Part shown: piece by piece, positions 43,374 to 52,280 of the stretch
Position numbering within the stretch: the stretch's first letter is position 1
Layout of the letters: each line of letters opens with the position of its first letter
Assembly: GCA_027682585.1 (NCBI GenBank)
Contig: JAQCZH010000001.1
Coordinates: forward strand, 851,685-915,684
Reading direction: 5' to 3'
Length of the DNA: 64,000 bases
Source of the DNA: Lachnospiraceae bacterium AF51-6-b8A
GTDB lineage: Bacteria > Bacillota > Clostridia > Lachnospirales > Lachnospiraceae
Translations under genes and position numbers: made by a program
The notes under the pieces: model-generated
The model's input: the letters and a program-made list of their open reading frames with translations, nothing else
What the model was told of the DNA's origin: nothing
The model's database searches: none

Positions 43374-45341
43374 CTATCTCGGTAAATTTTCCATAATCCG
43401 CCGGATCAGATGAGCCCGCATGAAGGGAGTTACCAGATAATATCCATCCACCGCATCCGTCATAGCCTCCGCCAGCTCCAGGGACGAAATCACCGCGATT
43501 TTTTCGCAGGCCGCTCTGTCCTTGCCGACATAGCGCTCAATCAGAGAATCCGGCACATCGATGCCCGACACCTCCGACTGCATAAAGCGGCCGTTTTTCT
43601 CACTGACCACCGGAATGATTCCGCCCAGAATCTTAACCCTGGGATCCTCAGACCGCAGGACATCCGATGCTCTTTGTATATTCGCAATCGCCTGAGAAGT
43701 CAGCGCAGGCTGCGTCAGGAAGCCAGCTGCTCCCGCCTGCATCTTCTGCCTGGCTCTCTCCAGCTCAATCTCGAAATTTCTGGCATTGACATTGAGTGCT
43801 CCATAAATGTGCATGGGGTGCGGGAACACCCCCTCCTCCCGGCCCAGAGCCTGTATATAAGCCATCATCTTGCGGGAATTGAACTGGTAGACCATCTTGA
43901 CCTCATCCCGCTGAGCACTCGGGATAGGATCACCCGTGATCACCAAAACATCACGAATCCCCTGGGCATAATTCCCCAGGAGAAGGCTCTTCGTCGCATT
44001 GATGTTGCGGTCCCGGCAGGTCATATGGGGCAGAGCGTCCATCCCCACCCTCTGCCGAATCATTCCAGCCACCAGAGAGGAATCCATGCGGGCCTTGGCA
44101 ATGGGATTGTCAGAAATAGTGAGAATATCTGCCCCCGCCTCTTTCAGAGTCTGCGCCGCCTCCATGAATTTTGATACATCACAGCCTTTGGGAGAATCCA
44201 GCTCTACCGCAATCACCTTCCTGCCGGACAAAAGCTTCTGATAGAAGACGCTCTGATCCGCATCCAGGTTCCCGCTTCCTGCAGCGGCAAATTCCCTGGC
44301 TCCTGCCCTGCTCTCTCTCCTCGTTTCAATCGCATCCGCAGCCTGTCTGAAAATCCGCAGGCACGGTTTCTCCCCTTCTCGTATGCCTCCCGCAGGCCGC
44401 CCGGTACACAATCTACCGGACAGAGCACGAATATAGTCAGGCGTCGTCCCGCAGCAGCCGCCCACCATGGAAACGCCCTGATCCGCATCCGCAGCCAGAA
44501 TTTCGGCGAAATAATCGACATTGCCCTCAAAGACAGTACGATAGCCGCGGACAACCGGGTAGCCGGCATTGGGCATCAGAAGCAGGGGCTTGCCGGGATC
44601 CACGAGTTCTCGAACCAGATGGTCCATATGCCGGACAGAGGACATGCAGTTAAGACCAACTGCGTCAACCGCGCTCTCCCTGGCCGCCGCTGCCAGCATA
44701 TCCCGATAATTGCGCCCCTCTCTGCTGAAGCCGTCGGGCATCACAGCAAAAGAAGTAATCAGATAGGCCTCGGGACATTTCTCCTTCAGGTAGCGGACAG
44801 CATCCAGAACCGTTTTCTCCTCAGGAAGAGTCTCAAAGAGAAAGTACCTGGCACCCTCCTCCAGAAAACAATCGATCGCACTGCGATAGGCCGAGATTCT
44901 CTCCTCCTCTTCCTCACCGGGAGCCGGTCCCAGATCCGCGAAGATGAAATAATCTTCTTCCGCCGAAGCAGTTGCTTCTCCTGTCCCCCTCAGCGCCTGA
45001 TCTGCCGGTGAGTTCTCATCCTCAGAGTTCTTCTTTTCTTCCAAATAGGCCAGCAGGGACTCCCTGGCCAAAGTAAGACCGGCTCTGATGACGTCATGTG
45101 CCTCCTGTGCGCCCTGTGCCAAGTTCTGCGGATAGGCTCCGAAGGTGTTGGTCTTAATCGCATGAGCGCCGGCAGACAGGTATTCCATGTGAATTGCCCT
45201 GACCCGATCCGGCCTGAACAGATTCAGTCCCTCCAGCGAGAAATTCTCCCCTCGCTTCGGGCCAAACTGCTCTGTGTAATAGGTTCCGAAGGCTCCGTCA
45301 AAGAGGAGGATATGCTCCCTAAGATACTCTCTGATCCGCAT
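43374..45341 (-). CDS. bifunctional homocysteine S-methyltransferase / methylenetetrahydrofolate reductase
   Basis: It is 655 residues. The N-terminal half is a homocysteine methyltransferase barrel: LLFDGAFGTYYTEQFG, the zinc cysteines in VGLNCMSSVRHM (about 230) and VGGCCGTTPDYI (about 298). The C-terminal half (about 370-655) is MetF-like: VIAVELDSPKGCD, DILTISDNPIAKARM, PHMTCRDRN, VLVITGDPIP and ALNVNARNFEIE. It can supply methyl-THF to MetH and/or methylate homocysteine itself. It follows metH by 102 nt as the third gene of the methionine operon. GGAGGA precedes the ATG. Confidence 0.92.
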   Translation of the reverse strand: MRIREYLREHILLFDGAFGTYYTEQFGPKRGENFSLEGLNLFRPDRVRAIHMEYLSAGAHAIKTNTFGAYPQNLAQGAQEAHDVIRAGLTLARESLLAYLEEKKNSEDENSPADQALRGTGEATASAEEDYFIFADLGPAPGEEEEERISAYRSAIDCFLEEGARYFLFETLPEEKTVLDAVRYLKEKCPEAYLITSFAVMPDGFSREGRNYRDMLAAAARESAVDAVGLNCMSSVRHMDHLVRELVDPGKPLLLMPNAGYPVVRGYRTVFEGNVDYFAEILAADADQGVSMVGGCCGTTPDYIRALSGRLCTGRPAGGIREGEKPCLRIFRQAADAIETRRESRAGAREFAAAGSGNLDADQSVFYQKLLSGRKVIAVELDSPKGCDVSKFMEAAQTLKEAGADILTISDNPIAKARMDSSLVAGMIRQRVGMDALPHMTCRDRNINATKSLLLGNYAQGIRDVLVITGDPIPSAQRDEVKMVYQFNSRKMMAYIQALGREEGVFPHPMHIYGALNVNARNFEIELERARQKMQAGAAGFLTQPALTSQAIANIQRASDVLRSEDPRVKILGGIIPVVSEKNGRFMQSEVSGIDVPDSLIERYVGKDRAACEKIAVISSLELAEAMTDAVDGYYLVTPFMRAHLIRRIMENLPR

Positions 45342-45443
45342 AGATATATTCCTCCTTCTTTTGATCTCATATTACGGCTCTGACCATACTGAAAACACAG
45401 CGCTTCATCCAAGTCACCTCTGAAATCCAGATTCCGGACACCC

Positions 45444-47969
45444 CTAAGCCTCGCCCAGCACCCTCTGGGCAATTTCTACGGACTCCCTGGCGTCATCCGC
45501 ATAGAAATCCGCCCCAATCTCCCTGGCGTATTCGCGAGTCAGAACCGCCCCGCCGACCCAGACCTTGGTATCGGGGGAAGCCTCGCGCAGCCGATCAATG
45601 GTCTCCTGCATCGCGGGCAGCGTAGTCGTCATAAGGGCTGACAGACCGACCAGCCGGACGTCTTCTGCGACCACTGTATCAACCACCTTCCCGGCAGGGA
45701 CATCCCGCCCCAGATCAAACACCTTGTAGCCATAGTTCTCCAGGATAACCTTGACAATGTTCTTGCCAATATCATGAATATCTCCCTTGACTGTACAGAC
45801 AACAATCTTCTTGTCCTCTTTGCCGGAGGCTCCCTGACCTCTGGCTGCAATGCGTTCCTTGATCATATCGAAGGCAGCCGAGGCCGCATTGGCCGAATTC
45901 ATCAGCTGAGGAAGAAAAATGGTCTGCTTTTCATACTGATCTCCCACCAGGTCAAGTGCTGGAATCAGGTAACGGTTGATGACCTCTACCTCGGTCAGAC
46001 CCTGCTCCAACAGTCTCTCGGCAAGTTTTCTGGTCTCCTGCTTCAGACCCTTTAAGATCGCCTGATCAATGGCTGTCTTAAAAGTATCCTCTTCTTTTTT
46101 GCCGGACAATCCGACGGAAAACTTCCCCTGATCTGATATTCCTGTCTCCCCGTTCGAAGCGTCCCCGGCGACGGCTCCTTCTGCCGACTCGGCCTGAGGC
46201 CTGCTGTCTGAGACAGACGTCTTAATCTCTTTACGTCCGGCGAAACGGTCAATATAGTTCATGCAGGAAATATCCTCCCCGGACAGGGCCTTGAAAGAAG
46301 CCACTGCATCCATCAGGGACAGGATGTTAGGATTGATGATGGGAAAATCCAGACCGCAGTACATGGCCTGAATGAGAAAATTCTCTGTGACATGTTCTCT
46401 GGCAGGCAGGCCAAATGAGATATTGCTGACGCCCAGCGCCGTGTGCAGCCCCAGTTCCCTGCTGATTCTCTCAACCGCCTCCAGGGTTTCTCTCGCCTGT
46501 TCCTGCTGAGCAGACACTGTCAGTGTTAAAGCGTCAATGATAATGTCATCCGCCTCCATGCCCGCTTTTAGACATTTTCCCTTAATGTAGGCCGCCTTTT
46601 CAAAACGCTCCTGGGCCGTCTGCGGAATCCCCCCCTCGTCTAAAGCCAGACCAATCACCGCCGCACCGTACTTCTTGGCAGCAGGAAGGATAGCCGCCAA
46701 TTTAGCATCATCTGCATTGACTGAATTGATAATTGCCTTGCCGGCATAAATGCGCAGAGCAGCTTCAATCACTTCCGAATCCGAAGAATCAATCTGCAGG
46801 GGAACAGACACCACCCCCTGCAGAGCCCGCACGACCTCCAGCATCAGCGGCTTCTCCTCGGCGCCGGGCAGTCCCACATTGACATCCAACAGATCTGCCC
46901 CGGCCTCCTCCTCGTCCAGAGCCATCTTGCAGATATACTCCATATCGTGCTCACGCAGGGCCTGTTGAAAGCGCTTCTTCCCCGTGGGGTTGATTCGCTC
47001 TCCAATGACTCTGACCCCGCCGAACTCACAGACATTTGTCGTGGAACAGATTCCCTTTCTGATTTTCGACCGGTCTGCCCCGGCAGATGCCTGACTTAAA
47101 TCCTGCCATCCACTGATATACCCGGCCTCTCTCAGGCGACTGACCAGACAGCGAATGTAGTCAGGATCCGTACCGCAGCATCCCCCAAGAACACTTACCC
47201 CTAGTTCGGTATAAGCCTGCATCTGTTTCCCGAAATCTTCCGCTGTCAGGTCATAGACCCCTGTTCTCGGATCTGGCAGGCCGGCATTGGGTTTTGCGAT
47301 GACAGGAAGATGGGTCCACTCCCTCAGTTCTTCAATCAGCGGAAGAATCTCCGCCGGTCCCAAAGAGCAGTTGATCCCGATGGCATCAACGCCAAGACCG
47401 GTCAGAGTCAGAGCCATGGAAGCAATGGTTGTCCCTGTGAAGGTTCGTCCGGACCGCTCGAAAGTCATTGTCGTCCAGACAGGCAGAGGAGTGTTCTCTT
47501 TTGCTGCCAGAACCAGAGCCTTGATATCTAACAGATCTGTGAATGTCTCTGCGACAATCAGATCGGCTCCCGCCTCATAGCCGGCGACAACTGCCTCTCT
47601 GTAAATTTCATAAGCCTCCTCAAAAGAGAGCGTGCCCAAAGGTTCTAAGAGTTCTCCGACCGGTCCAAGATCCAGAGCAACTCTGACCGTCTCTTTTGCC
47701 GCCTTTTGGACCGCCCTTTTGGCCGTCCGGATCGCCGAAAAGACGGCTTTCCTTGTATCTATCGAACAGCCCTGCAGCTTTCTGGCATTCGCCCCGAAGG
47801 TATTGGCATAGATGACATCGGATCCCGCCTCAATATACTGGCAATGAATCTGTTCAACGATCTCAGGATGCTGATGACCGAAGACCTCCGGATGCTGACC
47901 GGCGGGCATGCCGGCCGCCTGCAGCATGGTCCCCATCCCTCCATCCAATACGATGATCTTATTGTCCAC
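45444..47969 (-). CDS. metH: cobalamin-dependent methionine synthase, without the reactivation domain
   Basis: Transfers a methyl group from methyl-THF to homocysteine through methylcobalamin. It is 841 residues: homocysteine domain (1-290) with GINCSLGP and GGCCGTDPDYI zinc cysteines; pterin domain (about 325-590) with GERINPTGKKRF, DVNVGLPG and DALTLTVSAQQEQ; cobalamin cap and binding domain with the lower-ligand motif GDIHDIGKN (about 740) and DVPAGKVVDTV. The usual C-terminal AdoMet domain is absent and is encoded by the gene just upstream. A GTG start overlaps that gene by 11 nt after GGAGTG. A low-complexity linker lies near 590-630. Confidence 0.95.
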   Translation of the reverse strand: MDNKIIVLDGGMGTMLQAAGMPAGQHPEVFGHQHPEIVEQIHCQYIEAGSDVIYANTFGANARKLQGCSIDTRKAVFSAIRTAKRAVQKAAKETVRVALDLGPVGELLEPLGTLSFEEAYEIYREAVVAGYEAGADLIVAETFTDLLDIKALVLAAKENTPLPVWTTMTFERSGRTFTGTTIASMALTLTGLGVDAIGINCSLGPAEILPLIEELREWTHLPVIAKPNAGLPDPRTGVYDLTAEDFGKQMQAYTELGVSVLGGCCGTDPDYIRCLVSRLREAGYISGWQDLSQASAGADRSKIRKGICSTTNVCEFGGVRVIGERINPTGKKRFQQALREHDMEYICKMALDEEEAGADLLDVNVGLPGAEEKPLMLEVVRALQGVVSVPLQIDSSDSEVIEAALRIYAGKAIINSVNADDAKLAAILPAAKKYGAAVIGLALDEGGIPQTAQERFEKAAYIKGKCLKAGMEADDIIIDALTLTVSAQQEQARETLEAVERISRELGLHTALGVSNISFGLPAREHVTENFLIQAMYCGLDFPIINPNILSLMDAVASFKALSGEDISCMNYIDRFAGRKEIKTSVSDSRPQAESAEGAVAGDASNGETGISDQGKFSVGLSGKKEEDTFKTAIDQAILKGLKQETRKLAERLLEQGLTEVEVINRYLIPALDLVGDQYEKQTIFLPQLMNSANAASAAFDMIKERIAARGQGASGKEDKKIVVCTVKGDIHDIGKNIVKVILENYGYKVFDLGRDVPAGKVVDTVVAEDVRLVGLSALMTTTLPAMQETIDRLREASPDTKVWVGGAVLTREYAREIGADFYADDARESVEIAQRVLGEA

Positions 47970-48633
47970 AAGTCACTCCATTCTTTCGAAAGCGACAGGA
48001 ACCATTCAGGTTACAGGCCGCACATGATTTCTGTTTCTTCTCTCTCGGTTGCCTGGACACACCGATCATCGCCGTTACCGATTTGCGGGGGATCATAATC
48101 CCGGAAGCGCTGACTGTAAGGCCGATCCGCCGGCTCTCCATCAGAGCCGCGAACTGAGAATTGATGCCGATGGGCAGGTCTCCGTATCCGGGTGAGAAGC
48201 GAAATGTCAGATACTTCCCCCTCTTCTTATATTGAGCTCGAAGTTCTGCGTCTAACGAGTCACAGACTGCCTCAATCAGGGTAGACGCGCAGGAATCCAT
48301 GATGAGGGCATCCGCCATATCTCTGATCTGCGTCTTTCGGAGCAGACTGTCGATCCCGCTTCCCAGCGTAGCCGCCAGGCAGATAATCTCTTCACAGCCG
48401 TCCAGGTGACGCCTGATATCCTCGCCGGTCAGAAATGCAAGTTCGGGAGGGTAATCATCCCTGTCTTTCCTTGCAAAGATCTTCATCAGGCAACGGGGAT
48501 CGGCTGCCTGATTGACCTGATCCATGCAGTAATCCACCTGGTCTGTCAGTTCTGCCGGAAGCTCTTGTCCCCGGTACTCCAGATAGCGCAGAACTTCGGA
48601 TCGATCCTGCGGCCCTAATGTTACCTGCTCCAT
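47959..48633 (-). CDS. free-standing methionine synthase reactivation-domain protein
   Basis: It is 224 residues. It matches the AdoMet-binding activation domain of MetH, with the core motif RFSPGYGDLPIGIN (about 147-160) and SGIMIPRKSVTAMIG. It probably reductively remethylates inactive cob(II)alamin on the split MetH encoded next. The C-terminus carries a cysteine cluster, KSCAACNLNGSC followed by a further Cys, often seen in such stand-alone clostridial versions and possibly metal- or cluster-binding. It is the first gene of the methionine operon and overlaps metH. Confidence 0.88.
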   Translation of the reverse strand: MEQVTLGPQDRSEVLRYLEYRGQELPAELTDQVDYCMDQVNQAADPRCLMKIFARKDRDDYPPELAFLTGEDIRRHLDGCEEIICLAATLGSGIDSLLRKTQIRDMADALIMDSCASTLIEAVCDSLDAELRAQYKKRGKYLTFRFSPGYGDLPIGINSQFAALMESRRIGLTVSASGIMIPRKSVTAMIGVSRQPREKKQKSCAACNLNGSCRFRKNGVTCGQ

Positions 48634-48825
48634 GTGATCACCCGCCTTTTATCTCAACGATTGAACAGCAAAATTCACTCCCTGCCCTCTGATTCTTATC
48701 TGCCTTTTTCAATCACACTCCATGATCTGTTTATGGTCAAGCCGCCCCGACATTGTCTGCCGCAAGGGATCCGGCAGACAGATACAAGCGGCGCGCGGCT
48801 ATTATTCTATCAGAGAAAACAGGGC
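48634..48825 (-). promoter_or_regulatory. structured leader of the methionine operon
   Basis: A gene-free leader of about 190 nt. At 48741-48792 nested stems can form in minus-strand RNA: outer GCCGC/GCGGC, and inner TGTCTGCCG/CGGCAGACA (48754-48762 with 48772-48780), perfect over 9 bp. A TAGAAT box lies upstream near 48808. The landmarks of SAM-I (S-box) and cobalamin riboswitches were looked for and not found. Confidence 0.5.
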
Positions 48826-48875
48826 AAAAAAAGTGCGGGCAAAGCCTAGAACCAGTTCCAGTCTTTGCCTCACAC
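48826..48875 (-). terminator. terminator after the glycerophosphodiesterase gene
   Basis: On the minus strand GTGTGAGGCAAAG and CTTTGCCCGCAC form a long stem with few mismatches, followed by TTTTTTT. It separates the gene at 48965 from the methionine operon. Confidence 0.9.
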
Positions 48876-48964
48876 TCTGATACATTTTCTGCTTTCATCC
48901 AGGGTCCGTTTTCGCCCTGCTCAGCCCATAAAATCATCTGCCTTCTCTTGTCTTCCCCGGCTTG

Positions 48965-50908
48965 CTATCTTGCCTGCAGAATTCCTCCCAGCTTGATGGG
49001 CTGAGAGATATTGACTCCGAAGAGCGGATCTCTGGACAAGTAATCAATTACCCTCTCCGTATCAGAACGAGCCTCAAGCCCCATCTCAACATCCTTGCAC
49101 ATAGAGACCTGATCTGTAATCACCGCATCTGCATCAGAATCAATAAAGCGGTAGGCCGATTCTGGCGAATTTACCGTCCAGACCAGCACCTTCTTCCCCG
49201 CATTGTGGACGGTATTGATCGCAGACTCTGTGGCCGCCTCCTCTTCCATAATCATATCGTCACAGTCCAGAGCAGCCTTATCCCCAAAAGAAAAATAATA
49301 AATATAGCCGGTCTCGATCTTGGGGTATTTGTGATAGACATGAGCTACCAGGCTGTATTTGAGTGAGGTAATCACACACTGATCCGTCATTCCCCTTTCC
49401 TGAACCATGCGGCTGACATCATCCGCCATCTTCAGATCCGCTGTCGGCCCCTTTAATTCCAAATAAAGTTTCCCTTTGCCCTTGGCGTAATCCAGAAGTT
49501 CCTCCAGTGATGGGGGATGCTGGCCAGATGGTTTGCCTGTCGGATCTGCAATCCGCAATCGTTGAATTTCCTCCCAGGTCATATCGGAGACCAAACGGTT
49601 GACCCCGCATGTCCTGGCAAAAGTATTATCGTGGTTGATCACGTAGACCCCGTCTTTTGACCTCTGGATATCAGTTTCAAACCCATAAGCAGACTGATTG
49701 CGGGCACTGTCAAAGCCTAGAAGGGAATTCTCCGGCGCTGCGTATCCGCCAAGCCTGTGCGCCACAATCTTCGTGTCTGTTCTGGCCGGGAAGAGCTCCT
49801 CAAAAAAGAGAGTTCCCAGAAAAGAAAGAAAGCACATAGAGGCTATCAGACAGCAACTCCATACGCGAAGTGGCAGGAAGGAATGTTTTGGAAGCTCTTT
49901 CTCAAAGAAAATCTCCTCTTTCGCGTCAAAGTTCATAAAAATCCGGGTGATCTCCAGGGCCTCCATGGCCGGGAAAGACAAGACTAAAAAAATGAGTAAA
50001 AGCACGCCTCCCCCATATGTAAAAATGAAGATAAAACGATTAAGATAGCGCGGTAAATCAGTAATCGAGGTCACCAGTGTCCCAAGCAGGGCAATCAAAA
50101 AAGAGAGAAGCAAAAGCAGGGCCACCAGCTGCAGAGTGAAGATCAGCAGACGACTGGCAATCGGCCTCCATTTCTTCCGAATCATTCGATGTGACAGGAT
50201 TGTCGCCTCATGGGCTGTCTTTCCATCCACTAGAATATAGGGAAAGGCCAGCGTATTTCTCACCCCAAAGAAGACTAAAAAAGCCATGATCGCCACATAG
50301 ATACACATATAGCGGGGGGTTGTCCGAATGGCATCCACCACAAAGCTTGGAATATAGTAGTGCTTGGTCAGAGTCAGATTGAATCCGACACCTAAAAAAG
50401 GGGCCCCCAGAGCGACGTAGAGACAGAGCAGGATTCCATGTTTATTGATGAATTTGGGGATTGACGCGAACGTCTCTCTTATAAGAGAAAGCATCTGCAC
50501 CTTCTCCTTGCGCAGAAGTCTGGCGGACAGAAGGAAGGTCCCATTAATATCTACAGACATGGCAAAGAAAAATGCCAGGAAGGTGATCAGCATAATCAGC
50601 CAGCCCTGCCAGGTACGAAAAAGAAAGCGGTAATCTCCGCTGGTGACCGCGACACGGCCGGTTGAATAGATCAGGAGCATTCCCAGCTTCTTCAGACCAA
50701 ATACAACCACCTGCAGGAGAACAAAGGCAATCAGCTTGTACTCCAGAAGTTGAGGGACAACTCTGAGATAGGAGGAAAAATGCTGTTTCTTCTTCTTGAC
50801 TTTCTTCCCGACGATTGAGGAGAGTTCTTCCCCCTGACTCTCACCCTCTTTGACCGTTTCCCTCCTGTCCTTATCCTGCTTATTTTTTCTGTTGATTCCT
50901 TGCAACAT
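48965..50908 (-). CDS. membrane-anchored glycerophosphoryl diester phosphodiesterase
   Basis: Hydrolyses glycerophosphodiesters to glycerol 3-phosphate and an alcohol. It is 647 residues. A basic N-terminus is followed by a membrane domain of about seven to eight helices (residues 55-375), of the GPDPase_memb type. The extracellular catalytic barrel then shows IVAHRLGGYAAPENSLLGF with the catalytic His-Arg pair, YGFETDIQRSKDGVYVINHD, KGKLYLELKG and VLVWTVNSP. The likely role is turnover of phospholipid head groups or teichoic-acid components. TATACT upstream is a possible -10. Confidence 0.92.
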   Translation of the reverse strand: MLQGINRKNKQDKDRRETVKEGESQGEELSSIVGKKVKKKKQHFSSYLRVVPQLLEYKLIAFVLLQVVVFGLKKLGMLLIYSTGRVAVTSGDYRFLFRTWQGWLIMLITFLAFFFAMSVDINGTFLLSARLLRKEKVQMLSLIRETFASIPKFINKHGILLCLYVALGAPFLGVGFNLTLTKHYYIPSFVVDAIRTTPRYMCIYVAIMAFLVFFGVRNTLAFPYILVDGKTAHEATILSHRMIRKKWRPIASRLLIFTLQLVALLLLLSFLIALLGTLVTSITDLPRYLNRFIFIFTYGGGVLLLIFLVLSFPAMEALEITRIFMNFDAKEEIFFEKELPKHSFLPLRVWSCCLIASMCFLSFLGTLFFEELFPARTDTKIVAHRLGGYAAPENSLLGFDSARNQSAYGFETDIQRSKDGVYVINHDNTFARTCGVNRLVSDMTWEEIQRLRIADPTGKPSGQHPPSLEELLDYAKGKGKLYLELKGPTADLKMADDVSRMVQERGMTDQCVITSLKYSLVAHVYHKYPKIETGYIYYFSFGDKAALDCDDMIMEEEAATESAINTVHNAGKKVLVWTVNSPESAYRFIDSDADAVITDQVSMCKDVEMGLEARSDTERVIDYLSRDPLFGVNISQPIKLGGILQAR

Positions 50909-50969
50909 GTCATTTCCCCAATGGATTTGATACTTTCATTCTTGCCACGCTATCAGTTAGTATAACGCA

Positions 50970-51001
50970 AGAAAAAGCCCTGAAGTTTAAGCAAAGGCTT
51001 T
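50970..51001 (-). terminator. intrinsic terminator downstream of the 345-residue membrane protein
   Basis: On the minus strand AAAGCC and GGCTTT pair around a 16-nt loop, followed by TTTTC. The hairpin overlaps the last codons of the small ORF at 50987-51166. Confidence 0.6.
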
Positions 51002-51166
51002 CTTTATCTTAACATTATCTGAAAACAACCGCCAACAGGAGCAGCCATGATCTTCGATGGATGGAATAAACGGCCAGCCACTTTTCACTGCCCGTATTAC
51101 AAAAAAGCCATCGTCAAATCCAATCTCAGTGCAGTATCTGGCACCGATAGCGACTGTCATCTGCAT
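50987..51166 (-). CDS. 59-codon small ORF coupled to the upstream membrane protein
   Basis: It starts 4 nt after the stop of the 345-residue membrane-protein gene and ends inside the terminator stem, so it fills the transcript exactly. The predicted peptide has a protein-like composition (ARYCTEIGFDDGFFVIRAV, then SGWPFIPSIEDHGCSCWR) with three cysteines. The ribosome site GGGAATGA is weak, suggesting translational coupling. It is not recognised; it could be a real small protein or the tail of a decayed gene. Confidence 0.4.
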   Translation of the reverse strand: MQMTVAIGARYCTEIGFDDGFFVIRAVKSGWPFIPSIEDHGCSCWRLFSDNVKIKKAFA

Positions 51167-51169
51167 TCT

Positions 51170-52207
51170 TCATTCCCAGATCGTATGCTGACAGTACACC
51201 GTATATCTATAAGGGCTTCCGTCCGCCTGAAAGCTGCCTTTGATTGTATACCTTGGAAAGAGCACATAGTCATGATTCTGCATGGATACGTCAACAGTTC
51301 CCTCACTCACAAGGCTCTTGGTATCCGCCGACTCCACATGAAAGAAGTCCGCCAGTGACTTCTCCTGATAGTCTGTCTGCCTCAGCCCCGCAATCTTTCT
51401 TTCCTGAATCGAGACCTCCTCCCATCCGTCATTTTCCGACCGGACAGTGTAGGAGGTCAGCAGACAATCCTTAAGAGGAGACTCATCAGACAGGGGCGGT
51501 GTCAGGTTGACAACCCCGTAGCTCTTACCGTCCCGCAAGACTTCCATTGCCTGTCCATAATAGAAATGATCCTTTCGCTCATTGCGAATGATATCCTCGG
51601 CTCCTCTTTGCGTCTTGCTGTGCGTGTCCATGAGTGTCCACCCATCGTTAAGCAGGTCAGCCCCCCTGGAAAGTCCTGCCGTATAGTCTTTGTCCCGCAG
51701 CTGAAAATGCACCGGCTTCGCAGGAAGGCCGATTATGGACATGGTCAGGGTCAGAGTAAAGGAAGCTATAAACCCCATTCCCCAGACAGCCCTGGAAGAA
51801 GCATAAACATGGTCGGATGCACTGTGCCTCAGCAGAAACAGTATCAGGCGAAAGACAGCCTTCATCATCTGAATGACAATAGCAATAACGAAGGATGCCT
51901 GCAGGGCAAAAAGAATGGATTCATACAGATGATTCCCCTGCAGGAGACGAAAGCCGACGACAAGAACCATTCCCAGCGGGAAAGCGAGAATATAGTAGGT
52001 CGCCTCCTTAACAGCACAATCGTCGAGCAGATCTTCCGAGTACTCGATTCCCCGCCCCTTGATGGCATGTCCGATTTGATAAAACCATCGGGGCAAGTCT
52101 CCGCCCCGTCTGGCTGTGCCAAGGAGCTTAAAATAGAGATAAATGGTGAAAAACGCGCCTGCGAGCGTGATAAGAACAAAGACCAGCGCTGTAACTGTAA
52201 ATTTCAT
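51170..52207 (-). CDS. membrane protein of unknown function
   Basis: It is 345 residues, not recognised. The N-terminal half has four hydrophobic helices (about 5-27, 70-92, 98-125 and 143-162), the last followed by a soluble, probably extracytoplasmic C-terminal domain of about 180 residues with alternating beta-like segments (SYGVVNLTPPL, YVLFPRYTIKGSFQ). The ATG follows GGGAG. It lies upstream of the 59-codon ORF and downstream of the ZIP transporter gene by 73 nt in the same direction. Confidence 0.7.
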   Translation of the reverse strand: MKFTVTALVFVLITLAGAFFTIYLYFKLLGTARRGGDLPRWFYQIGHAIKGRGIEYSEDLLDDCAVKEATYYILAFPLGMVLVVGFRLLQGNHLYESILFALQASFVIAIVIQMMKAVFRLILFLLRHSASDHVYASSRAVWGMGFIASFTLTLTMSIIGLPAKPVHFQLRDKDYTAGLSRGADLLNDGWTLMDTHSKTQRGAEDIIRNERKDHFYYGQAMEVLRDGKSYGVVNLTPPLSDESPLKDCLLTSYTVRSENDGWEEVSIQERKIAGLRQTDYQEKSLADFFHVESADTKSLVSEGTVDVSMQNHDYVLFPRYTIKGSFQADGSPYRYTVYCQHTIWE

Positions 52208-52280
52208 TTCTCTCCCTTCAGATAGAAATACAGGTAAACTTCATATTCCTGATCGCTACATCATAATCCATCTCTTCGGA

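Noticed and set aside
48634..48825. SAM-I or cobalamin riboswitch for the methionine operon
   Set aside because: Neither the conserved S-box core nor the B12 box was found; only unassigned hairpins are present.
51047..51358. Plus-strand ORF of 103 codons with AGGAG before its ATG
   Set aside because: Most of it is antisense to the end of the 345-residue membrane protein and to the small ORF at 50987-51166, and its translation has no protein-like pattern.
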